Source: Sphingobium sp. CR2-8
Lineage (GTDB): Bacteria > Pseudomonadota > Alphaproteobacteria > Sphingomonadales > Sphingomonadaceae
NCBI RefSeq assembly: GCF_035818615.1
Contig: NZ_JAYKZY010000002.1
Coordinates: 3,164,501-3,228,500 of the forward strand
Reading direction: 5' to 3'
DNA length: 64,000 nt
Translations under genes and position numbers: made by a program
Notes under the pieces: generated by a model
Told to the model about the DNA's origin: nothing
Database searches by the model: none
What the model saw: the letters and a program-made list of their open reading frames with translations, nothing else
Shown: one piece after another, positions 17,207 through 25,510 of the stretch
Layout: every line of letters starts with the position of its first letter
Position numbering within the stretch: the stretch's first letter is position 1

Positions 17207-17677
17207 TCAGAGCCGGAAGATGACGGTTGCGGCGAGCGCCTCATGCGGCGTGATCTGCGCGATCGGGATGGTGCCGATCAATGGATAGGCCTTGGCAAGC
17301 AACCAGCGAATCTTGTCGATAGTCACGGGCGCGAGGCCGTTGCGCTCGCATTTGACGAGCCATTCCTTCGCCACCGCCTCGAAAGTGTTGGCCGCAGCAT
17401 ATTTGGCGGCCATCCTCGCGCACTTTTTCTCCAGCGCCGGATCGATCCCCTCGGCAATCTTCTTCTTGGCTTCGTCGCGCCGGACACGCGCCTCCGCGAG
17501 GCTTATGGTTGGCCACCCCCCGAGATGAAGCTTCTTCTGCTTGTCCAGAAAACGGTAGTTGAAGCGTCATAGCTTCGAACCGTTGGGCTGGATGACAAGA
17601 TAGAGGTTCTGTGAATTGATAAGGTTCCAGGCCTTCGCTCTCGGCTTGGCGGCATTGATCTGGATGTAGGTCAGCAT
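17207..17677 (-). pseudogene. Remnant of a P4-type tyrosine integrase
   Basis: The N-terminal third of a P4-type integrase. From ATG 17677 the frame reads INAAKPRAKAWNLINSQN and LYLVIQPNGSKL, then TGA at 17567-17569 replaces the expected Trp codon (family pattern KLWR.NYRF). Beyond the stop the same frame continues with KKLHLGGWPTISLAEARVRR, IAEGIDP and a SAM-like core-binding region (FEAVAKEWLVK; LAKAYPLIGTIPIAQIT). The catalytic domain is missing altogether. Its start lies about 180 bases from the tRNA-like att copy at 17855, the same arrangement as the other integrase beside the tRNA. It is probably the leftover of an older element in the same site. Confidence 0.85.
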
Positions 17678-17678
17678 G

Positions 17679-18184
17679 GTCGTTTTCCCAGCAAGGCCGG
17701 GTCGATCCGAGGGCAACAAAAAGAGCAACATCTTGTGGTCGCTGCTGTTGCCCTTAGCCGGATTTCGCCGGACAGTGTCTGGCGATTTTCGGTCAAGAAA
17801 TGCTGTAAAACCAGCTGCTTGCTGGACCTTCCCGGACGTCGCCGGAAAGGTCTCTGGTGCCAGAAGAGGACTCGAATTCAGATTTTATGTAATTGTTATA
17901 AAATCTTAGTCTCGAAAATCGATGCCCTTCGATACCCTCACTTATACCCGCATATGGAAATAACGGGGCGGTTCGCTGCCCAAAATCGGCCTTTTGACAA
18001 TATTTTTCTATCTGTTGGAAGCTACCACAATCCGCCTGTGTTTGCAGCCGGTCGCGTCATTTTTCCTGTATTTGTGCGGAGCAGATTGCATCATAGTTTG
18101 GTCGCCTCACATGGTGACAAGCGAACTGGGTGCATCAGGTTTTCAATCAGCCACTTTATACCGAGGCAGATGATCCGGTCACGA
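17679..18184. other. Junction region left of the island
   Basis: About 500 bases without a recognisable gene. It contains the tRNA-like att copy at 17855-17876. To the right of it the sequence is AT-rich (TTTTATGTAATTGTTATAAAATC), unlike the GC-rich type III locus. A 213-codon plus-strand frame starting at 17735 gives no recognisable protein and runs antisense into the next gene, so it is not called. Confidence 0.6.
17855..17876. repeat. att-like copy of the tRNA-Leu 3' end (island left end)
   Basis: These 22 bases match the 3' end of the tRNA-Leu gene at 28835-28857 except for one missing C in a run (GGTGCC here, GGTGCCC in the tRNA). Both are in the same orientation. Direct repeats of a tRNA 3' end are the usual scar of integrases of the type encoded beside the tRNA, so this is the probable distal attachment site. 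Confidence 0.8.
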
Positions 18185-19423
18185 TCACTCTGCCAAACGC
18201 GGCTCTTCCAGATGCTTCTCGATCTGACCCGACTTTACCGGGTCGATCCTGTCAGCTTCGGCCAAGGCCCATCTTTCCCATGCTTCGAGCGTCTGTTTCG
18301 GGCGGAGCGATGTCCCCTCGTCCATGGCCCGCCTGACTTCGCTCACCAGCAACCGGATATCCTGGGCTTGCCGTAGCAATTCGCCGCTGACCCTCAAATC
18401 GACGAGGCGCTGCGCGTTGAGCGCGGCCAGTCTTTCCCTGCGTCGGTGTTCTTCGGCCTCGCGTCGGCGTTGCTGTTCCTCTTCGTCTTCCTTGAGGCTC
18501 CGCCTGAACCGCGCTTCGCCAGCGACGATAGCGCTGGCTGCGATCGAGGCGATCTTCGATTCGATCAAACCATCGGCATCGTCTGCCCAACTTGCGATTG
18601 CGGGCTGCCGGGTGTCGCTGACGATAGAAATGCGTAACACGGTGTTGGCGGGCAGATCGGGTGCAGGCAGGTTTCGTCCCGCTTGACGGACGGAGCGATG
18701 CCTTCCCACGATCTCGAAGCGCAGCGACAAGCTCATGTCGCCAATCCGCATGGCACCGTGAACTTCGTCATTGTCATCACGCGCAGAACCCGAATGGCCT
18801 CGCTTGTCGAGCGCGTCGAAAACTCCGCTCAAGATGCGCAAACGGCGTCGTGACAGCGGCGTGTCGAATTTCGGTGCCTCCCACCAATAAGCCCAGCCTT
18901 CACTTTTCTCCCGCCGCCGCTGTTCGCGCAGCAGGAGGTCGTTCAAGCCGCGATTGGGCGCATCGAGATTCTTGGGCGCGCGGGCGCGGCCGATCGCACG
19001 CAATTCTTGTTCCCGGAGTTCCTCCAGGTCCTCCGGCACATGGATCGAAACAAAAGGTCCATCGGAGGATTTCGGTGCGGCCGGTTCGAACAGATGGCCA
19101 AGCCGACTGTCGAGGCGGATGCGGCCGGTTTCGCCGGGGCGGCGTCCCGGCACCTTGGGTCGGGTTTCCACTTTTCGCCCTGCATGAACGCGGTTCCAAT
19201 GTCCCTGTCGTGGCAGGATCACGCCGTAGGATCGCAGGGCTTTGCGCAAGCCCACATCGGACATGCCGACCTTTGCTGCGAGATCGCGCATGGGGGCTGA
19301 CCAGGCAAAGTCCCAGAGTTGGTCGGGTAGGATATCGACGCCGCTGTAATAGACGTAACGCACGGGCTTTCGGTGCTCCTTTGCTTGGGGTGCGGAGCTA
19401 GATCGAATGGTATCGCGACGCAC
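18185..19423 (-). CDS. Hypothetical island protein with N-terminal HTH-like region
   Basis: Protein of 412 residues starting at a GTG; I do not recognise a named family. The N-terminal stretch (LWDFAWSAPMRDLAAKVGMS followed by DVGLRKALRSYGV and a G-H-W) looks like a helix-turn-helix that occurs at the start of hypothetical proteins on mobile elements. The middle is mixed, with a short beta-rich part (LSLRFEIVGRHRSVRQAG). The C-terminal ~120 residues are a long charged helix or coiled coil (SLKEDEEEQQRRREAEEHRR). A DNA-binding accessory role is plausible, not shown. Confidence 0.65.
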   Translation of the reverse strand: MRRDTIRSSSAPQAKEHRKPVRYVYYSGVDILPDQLWDFAWSAPMRDLAAKVGMSDVGLRKALRSYGVILPRQGHWNRVHAGRKVETRPKVPGRRPGETGRIRLDSRLGHLFEPAAPKSSDGPFVSIHVPEDLEELREQELRAIGRARAPKNLDAPNRGLNDLLLREQRRREKSEGWAYWWEAPKFDTPLSRRRLRILSGVFDALDKRGHSGSARDDNDEVHGAMRIGDMSLSLRFEIVGRHRSVRQAGRNLPAPDLPANTVLRISIVSDTRQPAIASWADDADGLIESKIASIAASAIVAGEARFRRSLKEDEEEQQRRREAEEHRRRERLAALNAQRLVDLRVSGELLRQAQDIRLLVSEVRRAMDEGTSLRPKQTLEAWERWALAEADRIDPVKSGQIEKHLEEPRLAE

Positions 19424-19984
19424 GCAATCATCGATCGGTAGAATTGGCGAGACGGCAGATTGGGTAAGGGCATCGCTAACCCTCCAAGCTTACCGCGCCG
19501 GGCTGTAAGCTGGGCTTAAGTCGGCTCCCTCACATGCGGCGCAGCCCTTCGGACGCAGCTAGCCTTATCCGGGCGAACCTTCTCCTGAGGCGCCCGTTAG
19601 ACGGGCCTGCCAGCGCTTGAACTGTTGAAATCATTTGACAATTTTGCCTATGCGACGGCAGGGCACCATCATTGACAGCATGAATTCGCGAACCAAACCA
19701 ACCACATAGACCGCACCTGACGGCGGGCCTTTTATCTCGCCATCCAAAAATCTTCTCGTCCCCTGTGTAAAATCACCGATCTCAGCGCGGTGGGAGGGCC
19801 GACCGGAAGGGGCCATCCAACAGCCCAAGGGAGGGCGGCCCTCCCATTGTCCCAGCACCATGATGGACATGGCGAGCTTGCGAATATAACGCGTCCAACA
19901 GCGATCAGACGTTGGGCCATCTGCTCGCCAGAACGGGCTGGCACTGTGAGAGCGCCAGCTCGTTCGATGCTTATCTAAGGACGA
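19424..19984. other. Gap without a supported gene
   Basis: About 560 bases between the hypothetical protein and the nucleotidyltransferase gene. A 79-codon minus-strand frame (19631-19870) has no recognisable product and no ribosome site that I could see. Nothing else stands out. Confidence 0.5.
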
Positions 19985-20914
19985 TCAACCTGCCTTTTTG
20001 ATGTCGGCCACCAGCACGCCGATCCGTTCCGAACAGACAGCCAAAACGACGCGGCCGAGTTCCTCGACCTGCACGCCAAGCCAGTCCAACTGCTCTTTCG
20101 TGATGCGGTAGTGCTTGGAATAGCGCGCCTTCACATAGGCTTCCTTCAGCTTGTCGAACAGCGCGCGATCCTGCCGTGTGTCCTGCGGCCAAACGTAGAC
20201 AAGGCGACGGTCGATCAGTTCAGCCTGCCCTCTCAAGAAGCCAAGGTTGTGCACATGCGGCGTGTAGAAAGTGCATACCAGCAACACACAATGATACAGG
20301 CGTTCCGTCGCTTGATGCATCAAAAAGGCCGCGTCTTTGAGCCTACCCTGATCGGCACTGAACTTGGCAGTCTCCAACATGCCTGATGCGCTTGGCATCC
20401 ACTCGCTGAAATACTCCTGCGCCATCTTGAGCGCCTGCTCGGGAGTCTTGGGCTTGGGCTGATGGAGTTCGACATCATCTCTTTCGTATAGCGCGATGCC
20501 ATCCTTCGCGATGTCCATGAAAAAGTAGCGCCCATGCGCCAGCGCGTCGTTCACTTCCTGCAAAGTATGCACGATGAAGTTGACAGGCGTGCGAATGGCT
20601 TTGCTGATCGTCTGCTCGGCATAGAGCCTAGCGTCCAGCTTCGACCAATAAGCCACCCGGTCCGTCAGGCGCTTGTCATTGACGATGATAAGCAGGTCGT
20701 AGTCGGACTGATAGCCCTTCGCCGTGTGCGGCTCATCGATCCAGCCGCCGCGTGCATAGGAGCCATAGAGAATGACCTTGTGGATGCGCCCCTTCTTCTT
20801 CCACTCGTGACGTGCGAGCGAGAGGGCATCATCGAATTCCTCGAACACGATCTGCATCAGACGTTCAAGTTCGCGCTGCTTCTGCGCCGGGAGGTGATCG
20901 AGATCGTTTCTCAT
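19985..20914 (-). CDS. Nucleotidyltransferase (MNT) - HEPN fusion protein
   Basis: A 309-residue fusion of a minimal nucleotidyltransferase and a HEPN domain. Residues 51-56 (GSYARG) and D71/D73 (SDYDLLIIV) form the polymerase-beta-type active site. The second half (from ~175) is helical and HEPN-like, with LKDAAFLMHQATERLYH and ARYSKHYRIT near the end. In split MNT-HEPN toxin-antitoxin pairs the MNT part AMPylates and silences the HEPN RNase; here both lie in one chain. The chosen ATG at 20914 is preceded by GGTGGA. A drug- or nucleotide-modifying role is an alternative, because kanamycin-nucleotidyltransferase-like proteins share this layout. Confidence 0.85.
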   Translation of the reverse strand: MRNDLDHLPAQKQRELERLMQIVFEEFDDALSLARHEWKKKGRIHKVILYGSYARGGWIDEPHTAKGYQSDYDLLIIVNDKRLTDRVAYWSKLDARLYAEQTISKAIRTPVNFIVHTLQEVNDALAHGRYFFMDIAKDGIALYERDDVELHQPKPKTPEQALKMAQEYFSEWMPSASGMLETAKFSADQGRLKDAAFLMHQATERLYHCVLLVCTFYTPHVHNLGFLRGQAELIDRRLVYVWPQDTRQDRALFDKLKEAYVKARYSKHYRITKEQLDWLGVQVEELGRVVLAVCSERIGVLVADIKKAG

Positions 20915-21643
20915 CAGCTTCCACCTAGCAATTCCGTCACGCCGATGCACCCGGTTACGCCGCTGATGGAGGTTGTGACCCCCGCGCCGCCGCGCGCTGC
21001 GCCACGCGCCGATCGGTCGCGGTTAGATAGAATCCGTAGGATTCTTCTATTAGCATTGTTAAAGGGCATTTTTTCCATGCAATATCATGATCTTAATACA
21101 AATTTAGGTTCCCGATAGGCCGAGTTTTCGGTTCCCGATAGGCCGAATCTGGCGGTTCCCGATAGGCCGAGTTGTGTCCGCACTTGTCCCAACGAGGCCA
21201 AAGATATTTGTTTCGTATGCGGAACAAATATTAAATTGCCCTTATTTCTCTTGTCCAGCTGGAGCCGGGCGCATCCGCATGGCTTTCTCACTGTCCGCAT
21301 CATTCTGGCTTCCTGCAATAGGCCGCCTAACTGCTCAAAACTATCGATCCGGCTGTGCTCATGCAGGCAATCCGGCATGGTTCGCGCATGGCTGGGCAAT
21401 ACCCTGTGAGGCTGCGTTTTTCCTCATGCGGTGGGGTCCATCGCCATCCTTAATTCGCAGACCAACGGGTATGATCCGACTGCATCGGCGCTCCGGCGTA
21501 GAAAAGGCCATTCTGGCGATGAAACGTCATGTGGCGAAGCGAAGGCCCGTCATCGATAATCGGCAGCGGTGGCGGAGCGATTAGCTCCCCCTACGCCCCG
21601 TCGCTTCGTCACCACCTTTCATTTGGATGTGGAATTGTCAGCG
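20915..21643. other. Gene-poor region containing iteron-like repeats
   Basis: A 730-base stretch with no convincing gene. It has a short inverted repeat (GAATCC..GGATTC) near 21031-21045, then an AT-rich segment (21050-21106), then three direct repeats (separate entry). A 104-codon minus-strand frame (21085-21399) is produced by reading through the repeats and is not called. AT-rich DNA next to iterons is how many plasmid origins look, but no replication initiator gene is present. Confidence 0.5.
21107..21170. repeat. Three iteron-like direct repeats
   Basis: Three exact copies of a 17-base unit (GGTTCCCGATAGGCCGA) start at 21107, 21130 and 21154, so they are spaced 23 and 24 bases, about two helical turns. 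They lie in an otherwise gene-free, AT-rich stretch. The spacing and identity suggest binding sites for a protein, such as a plasmid-type replication initiator or an island regulator. The repeat count is too small and spacers too short for a CRISPR array. Confidence 0.85.
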
Positions 21644-21898
21644 ATGCGATTGAGCGAGAACACCCTTCAGGCATCAGACCAGACCACGCGTCGAATAGAG
21701 CCTGAGGTTACGCCGATCACTGTGCGCATCCCCGATGCCTGCCGGATGATCGGGATTGGTCGATCCAAGATGTACGAGCTGATCCAGGAGGGGCGGGTCG
21801 AGACCGTCAAGCTGGGGACCAGCACGCTGGTCGTGGTCGAAAGCCTTACCGCTCTCATCGCTGGAATCAGGCAAAAACAAAACGAAAGGCGATTTTGA
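21644..21898 (+). CDS. Excisionase-like helix-turn-helix protein
   Basis: Small protein of 84 residues. The central block VRIPDACRMIGIGRSKMYEL followed by IQEGRVETVKLGTSTLVVVE is the winged-helix DNA-binding pattern of the excisionase/AlpA family, where a recognition helix (GRSKMYELI) is followed by a wing. It could be the recombination directionality factor for the island integrase, or a regulator. The start at 21644 (MRLSEN) is chosen near the domain; a longer frame begins at 21569. Confidence 0.75.
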   Translation: MRLSENTLQASDQTTRRIEPEVTPITVRIPDACRMIGIGRSKMYELIQEGRVETVKLGTSTLVVVESLTALIAGIRQKQNERRF

Positions 21899-22257
21899 TT
21901 TTAATCGAGATTGCCGTTTGACTTTAGCGATGGCGACTGAAGTTGGCACCTTGGTGCGGCTGGTAAAATCATCAGCAGGATAACTGACATTCTGGCTGCG
22001 ACGCGCGATGTCTGCTTTAGCGGCGATTGTCTCCGCTGCCGGCTCGGCAAAGCTACCTAGATTGCCGACGGTCACCTTCAGAAAGGAGCCATAGTCTGCG
22101 TAAAAATGTGCGCAACTCTTTCCGCTTCATGCCATCTATAACCCTGAACATTTCATAGCGCGTGTCGGGATTTTAGGGTCGTAAATTCGCAATTTGTATG
22201 ATGCTATATCGATAGGGGATTCACAGCTTGAATCGGGTGCGATAGTAATCCATCTTG
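21899..22257. promoter_or_regulatory. Upstream region of the MazG-UDG operon
   Basis: About 360 bases, AT-rich at the right end. It should contain the promoter for the rightward MazG-like/UDG-like pair. I could not pick a convincing -35/-10 pair, and the MazG-like start lacks a clear Shine-Dalgarno sequence. No gene is called. Confidence 0.4.
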
Positions 22258-23403
22258 ATGAACCAACAACCGACTATTTTAGAGTTCACCCGGCAAGTCG
22301 AGCGGACCGATCGCCGACCAGAGTCGGACAGGTTGCGTATTGCAGTGCTCGGAATTTTCGGTGAACTCGGCTCTTTGATGAGTGAGATCAAGAAGGGCGT
22401 TCGCGAGGGGCCGAAGTACATTTCGTTTCGGACAACACTGGTCGAGGAAGCAGGGGACCTTCTTTGGTATTTTGCCGCGCTATCACTTACGATGGGTTGG
22501 GAGTTTAGCCGACTTTTATCCGCTGTCTTGGATGCGGAAGTCAGCGAAGGTAGCAGTTTCGCGAGTCTTCAGGGCCTTGTCGACAGGTTGCCGACCGATG
22601 CCTTCGACCCGTGGCTGTCTGCGGGTGAAAAAGCAGGCGCACTTGCTGCACACGTTGGGACCGGCGGTTCGGACGATGAACTTTACGATCTGGCAGTGTC
22701 AGCGCTGCGGGCTGCATTGATCGCTTTCAAGTCTGTGCAGCTGGCGTTTTCGGAGCCAATTGAGCATAATATTGAGAAAAGCCTTTCGCGCTTTCCGATC
22801 AGTAGAAAGCCACTCAAGCTCTATGATGAGAGGCTAACCGGTGAAGGAAAGGCTATAAGCGTCGATGAGCGTTTGCCTGCATTCCTGCCCGTAGAATTTC
22901 GAGAAAAGACCGTTGGGCGGAAGGTCGTTGTCGTGCAGTCTGCTTTCACGATCAAGATCGGCGATCCATTGACTGACAATATTGGAGAAGGAGATGATTA
23001 TCGTTTTCACGATGTCTTTCATCTCGCCTATGCAGCTGTATTAGGATGGTCACCTGTTCTTCGAGCTCTTCTCAAAGTGAAAAGAAAATCCTATCCTGAC
23101 TTGGACGAAAACCAAGATGGGGCACGTGCGATTCTCATTGAAGAAGGCATTTCAACTTTCATATTTAATCATGCAAAGCCGCATCTTTTTCGAGATTCGG
23201 CGGGTGTTGACTATCGTATTCTTTCGACGATCAAAGAATTTGTAAAAGGGTATGAGGTCGAAGATCAGCCGTTCTGGGCTTGGGAACGCGCGATTTTGCG
23301 TGGGTATGATGTTTTTCGCGAATTGACACATTTTCGAAGTGGACGAGTCACTCTCGACATGAGTAAGCGCGACATCTTTTTTGAACCATTGGATGTGCGA
23401 TGA
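22258..23403 (+). CDS. MazG-like nucleotide pyrophosphohydrolase with extra C-terminal domain
   Basis: Protein of 381 residues. The N-terminal ~80 residues carry a MazG-type metal-binding pattern: LGIFGELGSLMSEIKKG (E-x6-E) followed by TLVEEAGDLLWYFAAL (E-x3-D). Such enzymes hydrolyse (d)NTPs to monophosphates. The C-terminal half has a second conserved-looking block (YRFHDVFHLAYAAVLGWSP; RKSYPDLDENQDGARAILIE), rich in His/Asp/Glu, which may be another all-helical hydrolase-type unit. It overlaps the UDG-like gene by 4 bases (ATGA), so the two form an operon. Nucleotide depletion or cleansing during infection is possible; the substrate is unknown. Confidence 0.78.
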   Translation: MNQQPTILEFTRQVERTDRRPESDRLRIAVLGIFGELGSLMSEIKKGVREGPKYISFRTTLVEEAGDLLWYFAALSLTMGWEFSRLLSAVLDAEVSEGSSFASLQGLVDRLPTDAFDPWLSAGEKAGALAAHVGTGGSDDELYDLAVSALRAALIAFKSVQLAFSEPIEHNIEKSLSRFPISRKPLKLYDERLTGEGKAISVDERLPAFLPVEFREKTVGRKVVVVQSAFTIKIGDPLTDNIGEGDDYRFHDVFHLAYAAVLGWSPVLRALLKVKRKSYPDLDENQDGARAILIEEGISTFIFNHAKPHLFRDSAGVDYRILSTIKEFVKGYEVEDQPFWAWERAILRGYDVFRELTHFRSGRVTLDMSKRDIFFEPLDVR

Positions 23404-24074
23404 GTTGGGAGCAAACCTTCGTCGAACGCCTTGCGAGCGTTCAAATCTCCAATGTTTTCAATCCGTATTGCGACCATTGCGAAGTTCACGATCTCGTTGA
23501 CGCGGCCTCGATTCGGCGCTCCAATCTCGAAGCGATACTGGATCTCAGAAAATCGACGAGTGTCGATAGCATTTGGTTTGGTCGCGATCTTGGATATCGA
23601 GGAGGCCGCCGGACAGGGCTAGCCCTGACCGATGAAGTGGCGATGTTTAGCGCGGCAGGCGCTCTAAAGGCGGGTCCCAAAATCGCCCGTGCGACACATG
23701 GAACGCCTGTTGCGGAACGGACGGCGGCTGTAATCTGGTCGCTAATAAATCGCCTGCGACGACCGCCGATGCTGTGGAATGCGTTTCCGTTTCATCCTCA
23801 TGAACCAGAAGCGCCGTTCACCAATCGCGCGCACACCACGCGCGAACGCAGGCTCACCGGCTGGGCCATTGAAGCTCTTATCGATCGCTTTGACAACCCG
23901 CAGCTTATTGCGATCGGAAACGACGCCTCAAAAGCGCTCTCCGATCTTGGTTTTAAGCATCAGACGGCCCGGCATCCAAGCTATGGTGGGCAGCGGGAAT
24001 TCATAGAGACTATGGAGCGACTCCATGGCCTCTCACCGACCTTGCCGCAGAAGGCTGAGCCAAAACTGCTTTAG
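23400..24074 (+). CDS. Uracil-DNA-glycosylase-like protein
   Basis: Protein of 224 residues with motifs of the uracil-DNA glycosylase superfamily in order: FNPYC (20-24), a glycine/arginine-rich GRDLGYRGGRRTG (61-73), WNAFPFHPH (126-134), and RHPSYGG (191-197), which resembles the HPS loop of the family. This suggests a base-recognising or base-excising activity, perhaps on a modified base. It is co-transcribed with the MazG-like gene. Its stop codon overlaps that of the convergent thymidylate-synthase-like gene. Whether it still excises bases cannot be judged from sequence alone. Confidence 0.72.
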   Translation: MSWEQTFVERLASVQISNVFNPYCDHCEVHDLVDAASIRRSNLEAILDLRKSTSVDSIWFGRDLGYRGGRRTGLALTDEVAMFSAAGALKAGPKIARATHGTPVAERTAAVIWSLINRLRRPPMLWNAFPFHPHEPEAPFTNRAHTTRERRLTGWAIEALIDRFDNPQLIAIGNDASKALSDLGFKHQTARHPSYGGQREFIETMERLHGLSPTLPQKAEPKLL

Positions 24075-24892
24075 GCAATTCCACCAGATTTCCAGCACTC
24101 AGCCAGTAGGGTCCGAGTGTCGCCCGCCTTGCGGTTCTTCGCCCCCAGGTCGAGCACGGCTTCTGCAGCGATGATTGTCAACGGGCCAACCTTGGCTCCG
24201 GTGCATTGTGCTACGAAGCATAGGAGTCGGGACAAGCCGATCAGATTTCCGAGCGCCCGTTCTATGTACCAATGTGAGCGGTAGAAGGCCGAAAGCCTCA
24301 AAACATTGTCTCTGTCGATCTTAAAAGAGACATGGCTCAAGCAGGGGCCGCCCAGATTGTATTTTCCATCAGTGAGTGGATTGTAAGTCGCGATCTCCAA
24401 TGAGATATCGTCTAAAGAAACTTCGTAATGCGTCGTTGTCTTGGGTGGATTTTCAATCCGGCCTTTGAGCTTTCCAATCAGGACATCGAGAGGGTTTAGC
24501 TGGCGATTGCCTCTCATCATGGGAGACTTGTCATCATTATAGCGAATAGTCATCCGCTCGAAATATGTACCCCAGACTTTGCGTACTTTAGGTAAAACGA
24601 CCTGAAGATAGTATTCGTAGAATTCATCAGAGCCATTTTTAATCTGAGAATGGTATGTGTCGAGCGGGAATATAGTGTTAGCGACCGTATCAGTTGTCCG
24701 GAACTTATTATCCAGAGCAAATTTATCGAACGCTTTAATGATGGTCCTCTCGGATGCTGTCTTCATCGTCGGGTCGGTTATCGAATAAATTAGATTGTAT
24801 ACAGGCCTAGACGAAATCGAGAGAGCCTTAGTGGCCTTCAGCCACGCTGCCACGGCCGACGGGCTGTCATCAATCACGAGATAGTTCGGCAT
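24071..24892 (-). CDS. Thymidylate-synthase-like protein
   Basis: Protein of 273 residues that aligns by eye with the C-terminal half of thymidylate synthase and pyrimidine hydroxymethylases: GGPCLSHVSFKI with the probable nucleophile Cys184 (family PPCH), YRS at 204-206 (family QRS), GN at 215-216 (family PFN), and VGPLTIIAAEAV where TS has the G-x-x-x-x-x-x-DAH strand. An upstream NTIFP...WGTYFERM block matches the family's N-terminal part. The His after the Cys is Leu, so chemistry may differ. It is the last gene of the leftward operon, 6 bases after the protease gene. A role in pyrimidine modification or sensing is inferred. Confidence 0.65.
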   Translation of the reverse strand: MPNYLVIDDSPSAVAAWLKATKALSISSRPVYNLIYSITDPTMKTASERTIIKAFDKFALDNKFRTTDTVANTIFPLDTYHSQIKNGSDEFYEYYLQVVLPKVRKVWGTYFERMTIRYNDDKSPMMRGNRQLNPLDVLIGKLKGRIENPPKTTTHYEVSLDDISLEIATYNPLTDGKYNLGGPCLSHVSFKIDRDNVLRLSAFYRSHWYIERALGNLIGLSRLLCFVAQCTGAKVGPLTIIAAEAVLDLGAKNRKAGDTRTLLAECWKSGGIA

Positions 24893-24898
24893 CGAAAG

Positions 24899-25510
24899 CT
24901 AAATCCATATTAATCTTGGAGATCTAGCTAAGATGTATTTCGCTGTAAGCCAAGCATAGCCTCGCGTGCCCCAACCTTCGCCCCAAGAATTTTTGATGGA
25001 ATACTCATAACTTCCGCCTGAGGGGCGGAGACCGCAGATAACAACTGCGTGCCGACCCTCTATTTTGGCATTGTTCAAAAGATCAAGAGGGGCCAACCCC
25101 GTACACGCAAAAAATGGCGCGTCTATGTTGATTACTAAGCCAATCGCCCTGCCGCATTTGAGCGACCTTTCGACCGTCGAACCGTCAAATGGTTTGTCCA
25201 TCACATGGGCTTGGTGAAACTCACATGACGCGTTCAGGGGGTTTTCGCTTCTATATGGCCAATCAAGCTCGCTTGCCTGACCATCCAGAGCGAGACTATC
25301 GATCGCTGCGTCGATCGTCAGAGCGTAGGCGACTGGGCGGCAGGCTCGTAGGCTCGCCTGCCGATGCAAGGACTCGGGAGAGAGTAATTCCTTTGGGTCG
25401 CGAACTACCCGGTGGATATCGCTAACCGCAAACGAAAGACACGTCGGATGTGGCCCTTGGTCTCGTGCCAGCCCCAGGTCGATTTCGATAAAGACAGCGC
25501 TATCCGGCAT
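24899..25510 (-). CDS. Papain-like (C1) cysteine protease
   Basis: A 203-residue papain-fold protease without signal peptide or propeptide, so probably cytoplasmic and controlled by another protein. The catalytic set is visible: Gln18 and Cys24 (RDQGPHPTCLSFA), His154 (EGRHAVVICGL), Asn174 (NSWGEGWG). The block LSPESLHRQA...AALxxDGQ...WPY is also typical. The ATG directly follows the stop of the ImmA/IrrE-chagasin gene (TAA-ATG), so the two are made together. The neighbour's C-terminal domain looks like an inhibitor of this very protease class. Confidence 0.85.
   Translation of the reverse strand: MPDSAVFIEIDLGLARDQGPHPTCLSFAVSDIHRVVRDPKELLSPESLHRQASLRACRPVAYALTIDAAIDSLALDGQASELDWPYRSENPLNASCEFHQAHVMDKPFDGSTVERSLKCGRAIGLVINIDAPFFACTGLAPLDLLNNAKIEGRHAVVICGLRPSGGSYEYSIKNSWGEGWGTRGYAWLTAKYILARSPRLIWI

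Noticed and set aside
19631..19870. 79-codon minus-strand frame in the island
   Set aside because: No start signal, no recognisable fold, and no neighbour support.
21107..21170. CRISPR array
   Set aside because: Only three 17-base repeats with 6-7-base spacers and no cas genes.
21085..21399. 104-codon minus-strand frame across the three direct repeats
   Set aside because: Its repetitive C-terminus only reflects the DNA repeats and no protein family is recognisable.
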